Assembly (NCBI RefSeq): GCF_024346395.1
Contig: NZ_JAGQCW010000001.1
Location: 186,001-250,000 of the forward strand
Reading direction: 5' to 3'
Length of the DNA: 64,000 nt
DNA from: Cyanobium sp. AMD-g
GTDB taxonomy: Bacteria > Cyanobacteriota > Cyanobacteriia > PCC-6307 > Cyanobiaceae
In this document: piece after piece, positions 26,901-35,017 of the stretch
Layout: every line of letters begins with the position of its first letter
Numbering within the stretch: the stretch's first letter is position 1
Position numbers and translations under genes: made by a program
The notes under the pieces: generated by a model
Told to the model about the DNA's origin: nothing
The model's database searches: none
What the model saw: only the letters and a program-made list of their open reading frames with translations

Positions 26901-26972
26901 CCCTACTACGCCCTGTTCCGTCAACAGGGCCGTTCCTCCCAGGACAGCTCCCTTGGAGGGATCGAACCATGA
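23937..26972 (+). CDS. Type I secretion ABC exporter with degenerate cNMP-like and C39-like domains
   Basis: Inner-membrane exporter of 1011 residues. Residues 1-130 look like a cyclic-nucleotide-binding fold, but the phosphate-binding cassette is replaced by IGWTLVSCGRCWETLIAS. Residues about 290-415 resemble a C39 peptidase domain in which the catalytic Cys position reads LESPIAAFLML and the usual His strand reads NGLAVIYR, so it should be inactive, as in HlyB. About six membrane helices span 430-720. The ATPase domain has Walker A GTSGSGKST (about 795), signature LSGGQRQRIAIARTI (about 899) and Walker B LLIMDEATSALD (about 920). Its last four bases overlap the adaptor gene start. Confidence 0.93.
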   Translation: MATATRIDDLLRCFPFLADQPEDVLQRLSDQAELQRFQQGQPICRVDQPPARIYFLLEGTARAVVFSRRLPRGVATLQRLQPGTVIGWTLVSCGRCWETLIASTDLVVVALPHEALQREMERQPALGDRVRRGVNAAELFAVLDAHLQDYPRPLSQEVLEAATQLADGSVALTWTPADPPHFERTDERLWLVAGGPLPLGMALGRQEPVEAQEAVRLLGIDRQRLAAILEPQVAEASEDSGNGWHARLLARWGQERQALEPAAITAAAPIDVTAPVAPPDADLQGPEAYPWVRGVGPLESPIAAFLMLSQHLDLPFRRDLLRRVFGDQVQRHGEASLPLAGAVAESMGLQTQMLDIQVGALPRLTPPLMIRWGNGLAVIYRCSARSLVLGIPAAGNQELTLSDFRDQWGEAGDVLTLRVNDLTPRRRFGFRWFLPALRQHRTVLLEVLLASFFVQLFGLVNPLLIQQVIDKVIINNSPGALGVLGVLLVVFALFEGLLLCLRTFLFVDTTNRIDLSLGTQIIDHLLRLPLSYFDRRPVGEVSSRIGELEKVRGFLTGTALTTILDAIFSVLYIGVMLIYSWQLTLLTLAVVPFLVLLVLVVSPIVQLQLQNRAVANARTQSHLVEVLSSMMTVKAQNIELRSRWKWQDLYTDYIAEGFDNTLVGTTASSISGFLNKLSGLIVIWAGAGMVLSGSLSLGELIAFRIIAGYVTGPLLRMTSIWQSVQETALSLERLSDVIDHPQEAPEDNAKRLIMPPIQGEICFRNISFRYKSSSPLLLKCLNLTIPRGTFVAIVGTSGSGKSTLTKLLARLYSPEEGVVLVDGIDIAKVELHSLRRQLGIVPQDTVLFDGSVQENITLTNPDASTEEVIEAARIAAAHDFIMELPAGYSTEVGERGSSLSGGQRQRIAIARTILQKPRLLIMDEATSALDYQTERVVSENLMHALQGCTVLFITHRLSSIVKADMIVCMGQGAVLEVGTHDELMQARGPYYALFRQQGRSSQDSSLGGIEP

Positions 26973-28369
26973 CGTCCTCCAGCAACGGCAACGGCAACGG
27001 CACGGGCAATGGCCATGGGTCCGCAGCGGTGCCGGCGCCTGTCGCGTCCAATCCCGGACGCACCGCCACCCTGGCGCCCCCCCAGGAGGCTCCTTTGCCA
27101 CAGGTGCGCCTCAGCCGCCGCCGCACCCATCTGCCCCGTTCCACCCGCGGCTGGAGCCGGGCCATCGTCTGGAGCCTGATCGGCCTGACCGGTTTCGGCG
27201 TCATCTACGGCGCCGTGGCCAGGATCGATTCCTCGATCAGTGCCACCGGCAAGCTGCGCCCCATCGGCGGCAGCGTCGAGGTCCTGCCACCCTTCACGGC
27301 ACCGATCCGGCAGGTCCTCGTTCGCGATGGCCAGACGGTCAGGGCTGGCCAGCTGCTGGTGACCTTCGACAGCCAGCAGGCGCAGCGCGAGCGGAGCGAT
27401 CTGCTCCTGCAGGCCGATCTCTGGCGCCGGCAGGTGAACCAGGCGGCGCTGCAGCTGGGGCTTCCGTCATTGCCCGGTGGGAGCGAGGAGGAACGCCAGG
27501 TGCTGGCCCTCGAGCGCCGGGACATCCAGTTGCGCCATCGGGTGGCCCTGCAGCGGCGACGGCGCGCCGAGGCCGCGGAGCGGGAGCAGGTGGATGTGCT
27601 GGCGGCGCTGCGGGCCCGCTACGCCCTCAACGCCAACATCCGTGAGCGCATGGCCCAGCTGGCCAGAGAGGGGGCGATCTCCCACCTCGAACTGGAGCGC
27701 CAGGACGAACGCCAGCTGGATCTGCTGAGCACCATCCGCCGCACCGAGCAGCAACGGCTCGGAGCCGGCAGCGGCGTCATCGAAAGCCTGACGACCCAGG
27801 AGCAGGTGAGCACCGAGAACAACCGACGGCTCTGGGATCGCTACGACGAGGCCCGTCATCGCCTGCTCGAGACCACCACCCGTCTCGGCCAGGTGGAGGA
27901 ACGGCTCCGTCTCGGCCGGATCGTCGCGGCGCGTCCCGGCAAGGTCTTCGACCTCCAGGCCCGGGCCGGGGACATCTCCACTCCGGGCCGTCCCCTGCTT
28001 AGGTTGGTGGGTCAGCAGGGGCTGGAGGCGGAACTGGCGATCTCCAACCACGACATCGCCTTCCTGAGACCGGGTCAGGAGGTCGACGTGCGGGTGAACT
28101 CCCTTCCCTTCACCGATTACGGCTCCCTCAAGGGAACTGTGGTCCGGGTGGGGGCGGATGCCCTTCCCCCCGACCCACGCACCGGTCAGGAATCCTTCCC
28201 TGTGCTCGTGCGCCTCGATCGCAAGCAGCTGGGCAAGAACGGTCGCACCTATCCCCTGCAGGCCGGCATGGCGGTCACGGGCCTGGTGCAGCTGGGTTCG
28301 AGACCCGTTCTGGCCCTGCTCAACGACCGCTTCGGGGGCTTCCTCGACGCCACCCGCACGATGCGCTGA
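26969..28369 (+). CDS. HlyD-family membrane fusion protein of the type I system
   Basis: Periplasmic adaptor of 466 residues that would link the ABC exporter to a TolC-like outer-membrane channel. The first 60 residues are Gly/Asn/Ala- and Pro-rich, followed by a single membrane helix (AIVWSLIGLTGFGVIYGAVA, about 70-90). A biotinyl-lipoyl half-motif (VEVLPPFTAPIRQVLVRDGQ), a long alpha-helical hairpin (about 145-310) and a beta-barrel region (RPGQEVDVRVNSLPFTDYG) follow in the expected order. The ATGA overlap with the exporter indicates coupled translation. No TolC-like gene is present in the window. Confidence 0.92.
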   Translation: MTSSSNGNGNGTGNGHGSAAVPAPVASNPGRTATLAPPQEAPLPQVRLSRRRTHLPRSTRGWSRAIVWSLIGLTGFGVIYGAVARIDSSISATGKLRPIGGSVEVLPPFTAPIRQVLVRDGQTVRAGQLLVTFDSQQAQRERSDLLLQADLWRRQVNQAALQLGLPSLPGGSEEERQVLALERRDIQLRHRVALQRRRRAEAAEREQVDVLAALRARYALNANIRERMAQLAREGAISHLELERQDERQLDLLSTIRRTEQQRLGAGSGVIESLTTQEQVSTENNRRLWDRYDEARHRLLETTTRLGQVEERLRLGRIVAARPGKVFDLQARAGDISTPGRPLLRLVGQQGLEAELAISNHDIAFLRPGQEVDVRVNSLPFTDYGSLKGTVVRVGADALPPDPRTGQESFPVLVRLDRKQLGKNGRTYPLQAGMAVTGLVQLGSRPVLALLNDRFGGFLDATRTMR

Positions 28370-28399
28370 GCGCCGCACGGGCCAGCGCCAGGCCAGGCC

Positions 28400-30991
28400 T
28401 CAGATGGCGGCTACGACGTTGACCGACTGCAGGCCAGGGAGCTCGGCAATGGCGGTGACGCTCCTGTCGGATCCCAGAAGCACCAGGCGGCTGCTGAGCT
28501 CCCCGGTGGCGATCGCCAGCTGGTCCATCCCTGACGACCGCGATCCCATGCCGCGGACCAGTTCATCGAGGGGGGCGATCGGCAGCAGCCGGGGCTGGCC
28601 GATCCCCTCCAGTCCCGCCGGTGTCAGGTCGACCATGCTCTCCGCCGCCGCATCACCCAGCAGGATGCCGCTCAGACGCCAGGACAGGCCATCGGTGAGC
28701 CCGATGCCATCGACGGTGCCGGGGCTGCGCTCCAGATCGGCCAGCACCGGCAGAGGACGGTCGTGGCCACCGGCCACCAGGCTCCGGATGGCCTCCATGC
28801 CGGCCAGCACGAACCGATCGCGTCCCTCGCCGCCATGGACGACCAACGCCGAGGCGACCGATTCCCCACTCCCGGCCAGGAGCGACAGATCCAGGTCGAA
28901 ACGGTCGTCCCCATCACCACCTTCGAGCGACAGCGTGCCGGCAGCGGCGATCATCCGGTCGTCTCCGGAGCCACCCCGCACCGCTTCGAAGCCGGTGATG
29001 CCACCCAGGATGCCGCTGGCTTCTCCGCTGGTGAGATCGACCACCACGGGCTCCTGCCAGGCGGCGTAGTCGAGAGCGTCCAGTCCATGGCCCGCCTCCA
29101 GCCGACCCTCGAGGCTTCCCAGGGCCCCCACCGCCACAGTCGCACCGGTGTCCCCGAGGGAAAGATTCTCCAGCCCGCTGAAACGCAGCGATCCGATCGT
29201 GCCTGTCCCGGGGCCATCCAGGCTGACGGCCAGGACGGGATCCTGCGGGGCCCTGACCACCATGCCGTCGTCATCTCCGGGGGCGTTCCGCAGGCTGTCG
29301 ACACCGGCACCGGCGTCGATGGATCCGGATAGATCCGCCAGGGGAAGGAGGATCAGGTCGTCTCCGCCCGCCGTGTCCAGCATCAGCTCCGCCCCGGGGC
29401 CTGCGTCCAGGGTGATTGTGAGCTCGTCCTCCCCATCGCCCAGTCGGATGGCATTGATGGACTCCGGAGCCAGGGCCACCGTGGACCCGTTCAGGGGTCC
29501 GGCGACCACCAGTCCGTTGGTGCCGCTGCCCAAGGCGATGCGGGATCCGATCACGGCACCTTCGACGCTCAGCAGGTCGTCTCCCTTCCCCAGGACGACG
29601 GTCGAATCCTGCAGGGCGATGGCCTGCGAGGGGGCCGGCAAGGATCCATCCAGCCAGGTCGCGATGCTGACCTGATCATCGCCGCCGCCGGTGTCGAGCA
29701 GGCTGTTCACCAGGCCGAGCGCCCGCGCCCGCAGTTGGAGGCTGCCGTCGCTCTCTGCCGCGTCGGCGGCCGGAAGGGTGAGGAGCAGACCGGGCCCTGT
29801 CCCGTCGAGGCTGCGGAAGCCACTGGCGATCGTCACGCGGTCGCTCCCGTCCCCCATGAGGATGGCGCTGTCCTGCATCGCCTGGGCGAGAAGGTCGATG
29901 CCCAGCTGCCGCTTCGTTGGGGCCTCAGGGGCCCTGAGATGGAACTGAGCCAGGCTGATGAGCTCAAGCGTGCCCCCGCCTCCAGCGTCCTGCAGGCGGC
30001 TGTCCAGCATGCCGATCAGCGACTGGAGCACCTGCCCCCGCGCCAGGCCTCCCGCCAGCAACCCCAGGTCGATGTCGTCACTGACCTGGAGACGGATGTC
30101 GTTGGCCTCGGGCCCCAGCAGAAGCGCGGACCGGTTCAGCCCGGTGTTGCGGCTCTCCAGGGTCAGCACGGCATCGTTGAGCACCGAGAGCGCCAGGAGG
30201 TGAAGCTCGCGGTCGGAGCCCACCTGCACCTGAGGCGTACTGATGTTGCGCAGATTGATCACCGCGTCTGTGATGGCGCCCAGGGTGTTGCTGTACTGGG
30301 TGCTGGCCACACCCTCCACGGACCGGCTGACGAGGCTTTCGTCGCTGCGCAGCACCACCCTGAGGCCCGGGATCTCCGGCTCCATCGCCTCCCTGGACGT
30401 CGACGCTTCCATCCGTTGTCCCGAGGCTTTCCGCGCTGCATCGCTCGGGTCGGAGGAATCGTCGCTCGGGTTGGAGGAGTCGGCCTCCAGGAGGGACCGT
30501 GCCGTTCCGTCGGCGCCGCTCCCCGGGAGGGTGAAGGACCAGGGAAAGCTGAACGAGCCCGCGGCTTGCGACTGCCGTCCCATCGGCGGCCCACCTGGCG
30601 TTGCCGCACTGTGCGCGAGCGGGGTCTGGTCCTCGCCCCGCGACGACAGCCATGGCTCGCCTCCTGGCGTCGTGCCAGGCCGATCAGCCGCGCCGAGTCC
30701 TCCGTCGGCGCTGCCCGCCACAGGTGGGGATGGCTCCAGCGGCGCCTGGGGTGTGCGGTTGCTGCCGGACCCTCCTGGGGATGGGGCAGTCTGCGGAACC
30801 TGCGCCTCGCCATCTCCAGTTCTGGCTTCCGCCTGCCGGGCTTCGACCGGACTGGCGGCAGCCCCATCCTGCATCAGATAGAGAAACGCCAGCCACAGGG
30901 CCGTTCCGGTCAGCACGGACTCCAGGGAGAGGCGACCGCGGTCGCCACGGAGACTCAACAGGTTGCGGAACTGGTGGGTGGCCTGGCCCAT
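28400..30991 (-). CDS. Membrane-anchored RTX-like repeat protein, convergent to the secretion operon
   Basis: An 863-residue protein. A basic N-terminus (FRNLLSLRGDRGR) precedes one hydrophobic helix (VLTGTALWLAFLYLM, about 27-41). Residues about 45-200 form a Pro/Gly/Ser-rich disordered linker. The rest contains irregular acidic Gly-Asp repeats, for example MGDGSDRVTIASG, GGGDDQVSIATW, GGSGDDRMIAAAG and EGGDGDDRFDLDL, in a beta-strand-rich context. It ends 30 bp from the HlyD gene, tail to tail. It may be a further substrate, or an anchored partner or receptor for the secreted proteins; the N-terminal helix argues for membrane retention. No catalytic motif was recognised. Confidence 0.75.
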   Translation of the reverse strand: MGQATHQFRNLLSLRGDRGRLSLESVLTGTALWLAFLYLMQDGAAASPVEARQAEARTGDGEAQVPQTAPSPGGSGSNRTPQAPLEPSPPVAGSADGGLGAADRPGTTPGGEPWLSSRGEDQTPLAHSAATPGGPPMGRQSQAAGSFSFPWSFTLPGSGADGTARSLLEADSSNPSDDSSDPSDAARKASGQRMEASTSREAMEPEIPGLRVVLRSDESLVSRSVEGVASTQYSNTLGAITDAVINLRNISTPQVQVGSDRELHLLALSVLNDAVLTLESRNTGLNRSALLLGPEANDIRLQVSDDIDLGLLAGGLARGQVLQSLIGMLDSRLQDAGGGGTLELISLAQFHLRAPEAPTKRQLGIDLLAQAMQDSAILMGDGSDRVTIASGFRSLDGTGPGLLLTLPAADAAESDGSLQLRARALGLVNSLLDTGGGDDQVSIATWLDGSLPAPSQAIALQDSTVVLGKGDDLLSVEGAVIGSRIALGSGTNGLVVAGPLNGSTVALAPESINAIRLGDGEDELTITLDAGPGAELMLDTAGGDDLILLPLADLSGSIDAGAGVDSLRNAPGDDDGMVVRAPQDPVLAVSLDGPGTGTIGSLRFSGLENLSLGDTGATVAVGALGSLEGRLEAGHGLDALDYAAWQEPVVVDLTSGEASGILGGITGFEAVRGGSGDDRMIAAAGTLSLEGGDGDDRFDLDLSLLAGSGESVASALVVHGGEGRDRFVLAGMEAIRSLVAGGHDRPLPVLADLERSPGTVDGIGLTDGLSWRLSGILLGDAAAESMVDLTPAGLEGIGQPRLLPIAPLDELVRGMGSRSSGMDQLAIATGELSSRLVLLGSDRSVTAIAELPGLQSVNVVAAI

Positions 30992-31048
30992 GTCCTGACC
31001 GACTCGCCGAGCATCCCTTCACCCCTAGCCCGTTTCCGGGCCCAGAGA

Positions 31049-31075
31049 CACCACGTGGTGCAATCACGCTGTGAT
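31049..31075 (-). promoter_or_regulatory. Adjacent palindromes upstream of the RTX-like gene
   Basis: A perfect 12-bp palindrome CACCACGTGGTG (31049-31060) is followed by the inverted repeat ATCAC-GCT-GTGAT (31063-31075). They lie 58-84 bp upstream of the start at 30991, where an operator would be expected. No known regulator is assigned. Confidence 0.4.
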
Positions 31076-31125
31076 CATGCCCACCGACGTCACCGTTCTT
31101 AAGCCCGACGGCGACGCCACACCGA

Positions 31126-32820
31126 TCAGCACCAGACGATGAAGGCGCCGGGGGTGAGGTTGAGGAGAGGGCAGGCGAGAGTCGGGCCAGGCTCCCCATC
31201 CCCAAGCTCCGCCTCGGGGTGCCGTGGCACGAGATCGGTCAGTTGCCTCCGCTCCGGTTCAAGGTCGATGCTCGGATGGCCCTTGCGGCGGGCATCAGGC
31301 GCCAGCAGCAGGTTCACACCGGTGGTGCCCTGCCAGCGGGCCATCTCCATCAGCGGTCCGGCCAGGTCGGCGGCCGTCAGCTGGCGGCTCTGGTGGGCGG
31401 CCAGCAGCAGGGCCAGCCCGGGACGGTCGAGCAGGGCGAGCAGCCGCGGATCCTCTTCGCGCTCCAGCAGCAGCCCCTTGCGCCGGGCCCAGTCCCGCAG
31501 CACCTCCAGACGGGTCGCCCCCAGCAGGGGATCGTGGGGGCCCTGCCAGCCCAGCACCGCCGTGAGGCCATGGGATTCCGCCTCCATCAGGTGGCCCAGC
31601 TTGGTGCGCTTCACCCGCAGGTAGGCGGCGTTGTGGATGCCGGGGTCCATCACCAGGGGGACCCGGTCGACCACCTGCAGGCCGTAGCCCCCCAGCCCGG
31701 CAATCTTGCGGGGGTTGTTGGTGATCAGCCGCAGGCGCCGCACACCCAGGTCGCTGAGGATCTGGGCGCCGACGCCGTAGTTGCGCAGGTCGGCGGCGAA
31801 TCCCAGCCGTTCGTTGGCCTCCACCGTGTCCAGACCGCCGTCCTGGAGGCTGTAGGCCTTGAGCTTGTTGATCAGGCCGATGCCGCGCCCTTCCTGGCGC
31901 AGGTAGACCACCACCCCCTCTCCGGCCGATTCGATCATGCGCAGGGCCGCCTCCAGCTGGGGGCGGCAGTCGCAGCGGAGCGAGCCGAAGGCATCGCCGG
32001 TGAGGCACTCGGAGTGCACCCGCACCAGCACCGGCCCGCTGCCGCGCTCCGGGTAGCCCTTGACGATCGCCACGTGCTCGCTGCCATCGAGCTCGTTGCG
32101 GTAACCGATGGCCCGGAACTGGCCGAAGCTGCTGGGCAGGGTGGCCTCCGCCTGCCGGGCCACGAAGCGTTCGGTGTCCAGGCGATAGCGGATCAGGTCG
32201 GCGATGCTGATCAGCCGCAGCCCATGCTGACGGGCGTAGTCGGCGAGCTGGGCCAGGCGGGCCATGGAGCCGTCGGCGTTCTGGATCTCGCAGATCACAC
32301 CGGCGGGGTAGAGCCCGGCCAGGCGGGCCAGGTCGACGGCTGCCTCGGTGTGGCCGGCCCGTTGCAGCACGCCGCCCTGGCGGGCCCGCAGGGGAAAGAT
32401 ATGGCCGGGACGGCGCAGGTCGGCGGGGCGCGAGTCCGGATGGATCGCCACCTGGATCGTCCGGGCCCGGTCGTCGGCCGAGATGCCCGTGCTCACCCCC
32501 CGCTCCGGCCCCGCATCGACGCTGACGGTGAAGGCGGTCTGGTTGCTGTCGGTGTTGCGATCCACCATTAGGGGCAGATCCAGGGCATCGAGCCGTTCGC
32601 CTTCCATGGCCAGGCAGATCAGTCCCCTGGCATCGGTGGCCATGAAGTTGATCTGCTGCGGTGTGGCGAACTGGGCCGCACAGATCAGATCACCTTCATT
32701 TTCGCGGTTCTCGTCATCGACCACCACGATCGATTCGCCGTTGCGGATCGCCGCCAGGGCATCGGCGATGGCATCGAAGTGAATGCCCGTGGATTGACGT
32801 GGGCCGGACAGGACGGTCAA
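31126..32820 (-). CDS. ribBA: Bifunctional DHBP synthase / GTP cyclohydrolase II RibBA
   Basis: Supplies both precursors of riboflavin: 3,4-dihydroxy-2-butanone-4-phosphate from ribulose-5-P and the pyrimidine from GTP. The N-terminal RibB domain (about 1-210) has [18 protein letters not shown] and a [20 protein letters not shown] stretch. The RibA domain (about 215-415) has the zinc site [19 protein letters not shown] and [21 protein letters not shown] further 150 residues follow the RibA core, making the protein (564 aa) longer than the common two-domain form. Divergent from argC. Confidence 0.96.
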   Translation of the reverse strand: MTVLSGPRQSTGIHFDAIADALAAIRNGESIVVVDDENRENEGDLICAAQFATPQQINFMATDARGLICLAMEGERLDALDLPLMVDRNTDSNQTAFTVSVDAGPERGVSTGISADDRARTIQVAIHPDSRPADLRRPGHIFPLRARQGGVLQRAGHTEAAVDLARLAGLYPAGVICEIQNADGSMARLAQLADYARQHGLRLISIADLIRYRLDTERFVARQAEATLPSSFGQFRAIGYRNELDGSEHVAIVKGYPERGSGPVLVRVHSECLTGDAFGSLRCDCRPQLEAALRMIESAGEGVVVYLRQEGRGIGLINKLKAYSLQDGGLDTVEANERLGFAADLRNYGVGAQILSDLGVRRLRLITNNPRKIAGLGGYGLQVVDRVPLVMDPGIHNAAYLRVKRTKLGHLMEAESHGLTAVLGWQGPHDPLLGATRLEVLRDWARRKGLLLEREEDPRLLALLDRPGLALLLAAHQSRQLTAADLAGPLMEMARWQGTTGVNLLLAPDARRKGHPSIDLEPERRQLTDLVPRHPEAELGDGEPGPTLACPLLNLTPGAFIVWC

Positions 32821-32856
32821 GGGACGGAAAGAAAAGGAAGACCTGCGCCCCCATGG

Positions 32857-32879
32857 GCGATGGACGTCGCGATGGACGT
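32857..32879. repeat. Tandem 11-bp direct repeat in the ribBA-argC divergent promoter region
   Basis: GCGATGGACGT occurs at 32857-32867 and again at 32869-32879, one base apart. This gives a 12-bp period, close to one helical turn. It sits 37-59 bp upstream of ribBA and 72-94 bp upstream of argC. It could be an operator; no regulator is recognised. Confidence 0.5.
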
Positions 32880-32950
32880 GGCCGAACCCTGAAGGGATCG
32901 ATCCTCATTTATAGGCTGCCGGTACGATCCAGCGTTCCTCTTCGTTCCGC

Positions 32951-34015
32951 ATGGCTGGACAGCGCGTTGCGGTGATCGGTGCCAGCGGCTACGGGGGACT
33001 GCAGACCCTCCGGCTGCTGCAGGGCCACCCCCATCTCACGGTGAGCTTTCTGGGCGGGGAGCGCAGCACGGGCAAGCGCTGGAGCGAACTGGTGGCCTTC
33101 CTGCCCCTGGAGGACGACCTGGTGGTGCGCTCGCCCGATCCGGACGCCATCGCCGCCGCGGCCGATCTGGCCGTGTTGAGCCTGCCGAACGGCCTGGCGG
33201 CCGGTCTGGTGCCCGGGTTGCTGCAGCGCGGCGTCAAGGTGGTGGATCTCTCGGCCGACTACCGCTATCGCTCCCTGTCCCGGTGGCAGGAGGTCTACGC
33301 CGCCGAAGCTCGCCAGGTGTCCCGCCAGGACGGCGACCTCTGCCAGGAGGCGGTGTACGGACTGGTGGAAGTGGCTGAGGCGCGCATCCGCGAGGCTCGC
33401 CTGGTGGCGGCCCCCGGTTGTTTCCCCACGGCCAGCTTGCTGGCCCTGTTGCCATTCCTCGAGCAGGGACTGATCGAGACGAACGGCATCGTGATTGATG
33501 CCAAGACGGGCACGTCCGGCGGCGGCCGAGCCGCCAAGGAGAACCTGCTGCTGGCCGAAGCCGCTGAAGCGGTCGCCCCCTATGGGGTGGTGGGCCATCG
33601 CCACACCAGCGAGATCGAGCAACTGGCGGGCCAGGCGGCGGGCCAGCCGATCCAGCTGCAGTTCACCCCCCACCTGATGCCGATGGTGCGCGGCCTGCTG
33701 GCCACGGTCTACGGCCGGCTGCGGGACCCCGGACTCACGGCCGAGGACTGCACGACCCTGCTGAAGGCGTCCTACCGCCACAGCCCCACGGTGCAGGTGC
33801 TGCCGGTGGGGACCTACCCCTCCACCAAGTGGGTGCGCAACACCAACCGCTGTCTGCTGTCGGTGCAGGTCGACCCGCGCACCGGCCAACTGATCATCAT
33901 GAGCGCCATCGACAACCTCGTGAAGGGGCAGGCCGGCCAGGGGGTGCAGTGCCTCAACCTGCTCAGTGGCCTGGAGGCGGGCACCGGACTGCCCCTGCTG
34001 CCCTTCTACCCCTGA
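32951..34015 (+). CDS. argC: N-acetyl-gamma-glutamyl-phosphate reductase ArgC
   Basis: NADPH-dependent enzyme of arginine biosynthesis that reduces N-acetylglutamyl-phosphate to the semialdehyde. The protein is 354 residues. The Rossmann motif VIGASGYGGLQTLRLL is at the N-terminus, the catalytic Cys lies in VAAPGCFPTASLLAL (about residue 157), and the ArgC-typical AKTGTSGGGRAAKE and HRHTSEIEQL segments follow. It ends in a 10-bp tail-to-tail overlap with purN. Confidence 0.97.
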   Translation: MAGQRVAVIGASGYGGLQTLRLLQGHPHLTVSFLGGERSTGKRWSELVAFLPLEDDLVVRSPDPDAIAAAADLAVLSLPNGLAAGLVPGLLQRGVKVVDLSADYRYRSLSRWQEVYAAEARQVSRQDGDLCQEAVYGLVEVAEARIREARLVAAPGCFPTASLLALLPFLEQGLIETNGIVIDAKTGTSGGGRAAKENLLLAEAAEAVAPYGVVGHRHTSEIEQLAGQAAGQPIQLQFTPHLMPMVRGLLATVYGRLRDPGLTAEDCTTLLKASYRHSPTVQVLPVGTYPSTKWVRNTNRCLLSVQVDPRTGQLIIMSAIDNLVKGQAGQGVQCLNLLSGLEAGTGLPLLPFYP

Positions 34016-34665
34016 GCCAGCCTCCGGGCGGCCAGGGTGACGGCCAGCGGCAGGATCCGGTGCTCCTGCTTCTGGATGCGGGCGTGCAGCCGCTGCCGGT
34101 CGTCCCCAGCCAGCACCGGCACCGCCGCCTGCACCAGGATCGTGCCCGCATCCACTTCGGCACTCACCAGGTGGGCCGTGCAGCCCGCCAGGGTGACCCC
34201 GGCGGCCAGGGCCTCACCCACCCCATCGGCGCCGCGGAAGCTGGGCAACAGGGAGGGGTGGATGTTCACCAGCCGATCCGGGAAGGCTTCGATCAGCACC
34301 GGGGTGACGATCCGCATCCAGCCCGCCATCACCACCAGATCGACCCGGTGCGCCCGGAACAGGGCGATCAGGGCCGCGTCCAGGGCCTGCCGGGACGGCT
34401 GCAGGCGGTGGTCGATCACCTGGCAGGGAATGCCGAGCCGTTCGGCCCGGCGTTGGGCTCCGCAGCCCTCCCGGTTCACCGCCAGAACGACCACGTCCCC
34501 CTGCAGGCGCCCCTCCAGGCAGGCCTCCACCAGGGCCTCGAAGTTGCTTCCTTCGCCGGAGGCCATCACCGCCAGTCGCAGTGGTGCCTTGCTGGCTGGA
34601 AGTGGCTGTGGCAACGGCCACTGGAGAGACCCGCTGGGATCGCTATGGTCAGCGGAATCGGGCAT
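34006..34665 (-). CDS. purN: Phosphoribosylglycinamide formyltransferase PurN
   Basis: Purine biosynthesis enzyme transferring a formyl group from 10-formyl-THF to GAR. Motifs: LAVMASGEGSNFEALVEAC, the active-site Asn-x-His in VNIHPSLLPSF, and TAHLVSAEVDAGTILVQAAV with the catalytic Asp. I chose the ATG at 34665 (MPDSADHSD, 219 residues). The ATG at 34674 is also possible but would overlap the divergent DUF1257 start by two bases, and the longer open frame upstream is antisense to that gene. Confidence 0.94.
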   Translation of the reverse strand: MPDSADHSDPSGSLQWPLPQPLPASKAPLRLAVMASGEGSNFEALVEACLEGRLQGDVVVLAVNREGCGAQRRAERLGIPCQVIDHRLQPSRQALDAALIALFRAHRVDLVVMAGWMRIVTPVLIEAFPDRLVNIHPSLLPSFRGADGVGEALAAGVTLAGCTAHLVSAEVDAGTILVQAAVPVLAGDDRQRLHARIQKQEHRILPLAVTLAARRLAQG

Positions 34666-34672
34666 TGCGTCC

Positions 34673-35017
34673 ATGTCCCATCTCTCCATCCTGCCCACCG
34701 TGCTGCGGGATGCCGATGTCCTGGCGGACACCCTCTCCTCCCTCAACCTCCCCTGGCGCCGCGGCGGTGAACTCGTCGGCTTCGGCGGCGAACGGCAGGC
34801 GGTGACCCTGCAGTTGCAGCTCCAGGATGGCCAGGGACTGGGATGGACCCGGCAGTCGGACGGATCGCTGGCCGTGGTGGGCGATCTCCAGCGCCTCAGC
34901 CGCAACACCGCCCTGCAGCGGCTGCTGGGCCGGATCACCCGGGCCTACGCCGCCAGAGCGGCCCTCCAGGACGCCAGCCTGGCCCTCCCCACGGCGTCGA
35001 TCGAGCTCCGTGCCTGA
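34673..35017 (+). CDS. DUF1257 (Ycf35-like) protein
   Basis: A 114-residue protein of the cyanobacterial/plastid Ycf35 family, recognised from its start (MSHLSILPTVLRDADVLADT), the GQGLGWTRQSDGSLAVVGDL core and the ITRAYAARAAL helix. Function is not established. It begins 7 bp from the divergent purN start. Its last 8 bases overlap the GTG start of the M61 peptidase gene, so the two are probably translated together. Confidence 0.85.
   Translation: MSHLSILPTVLRDADVLADTLSSLNLPWRRGGELVGFGGERQAVTLQLQLQDGQGLGWTRQSDGSLAVVGDLQRLSRNTALQRLLGRITRAYAARAALQDASLALPTASIELRA

Noticed and set aside
23130-28369. Bacteriocin or NHLP export cluster
   Set aside because: PPIase plus cNMP-domain exporter plus HlyD resembles such clusters, but no short double-glycine leader precursor or modification enzyme is present and the C39-like domain lacks its catalytic residues.
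17525-31125. Genomic island with att sites or insertion sequences
   Set aside because: The region looks accessory, but no tRNA, integrase, transposase or flanking direct repeats were found at its edges.
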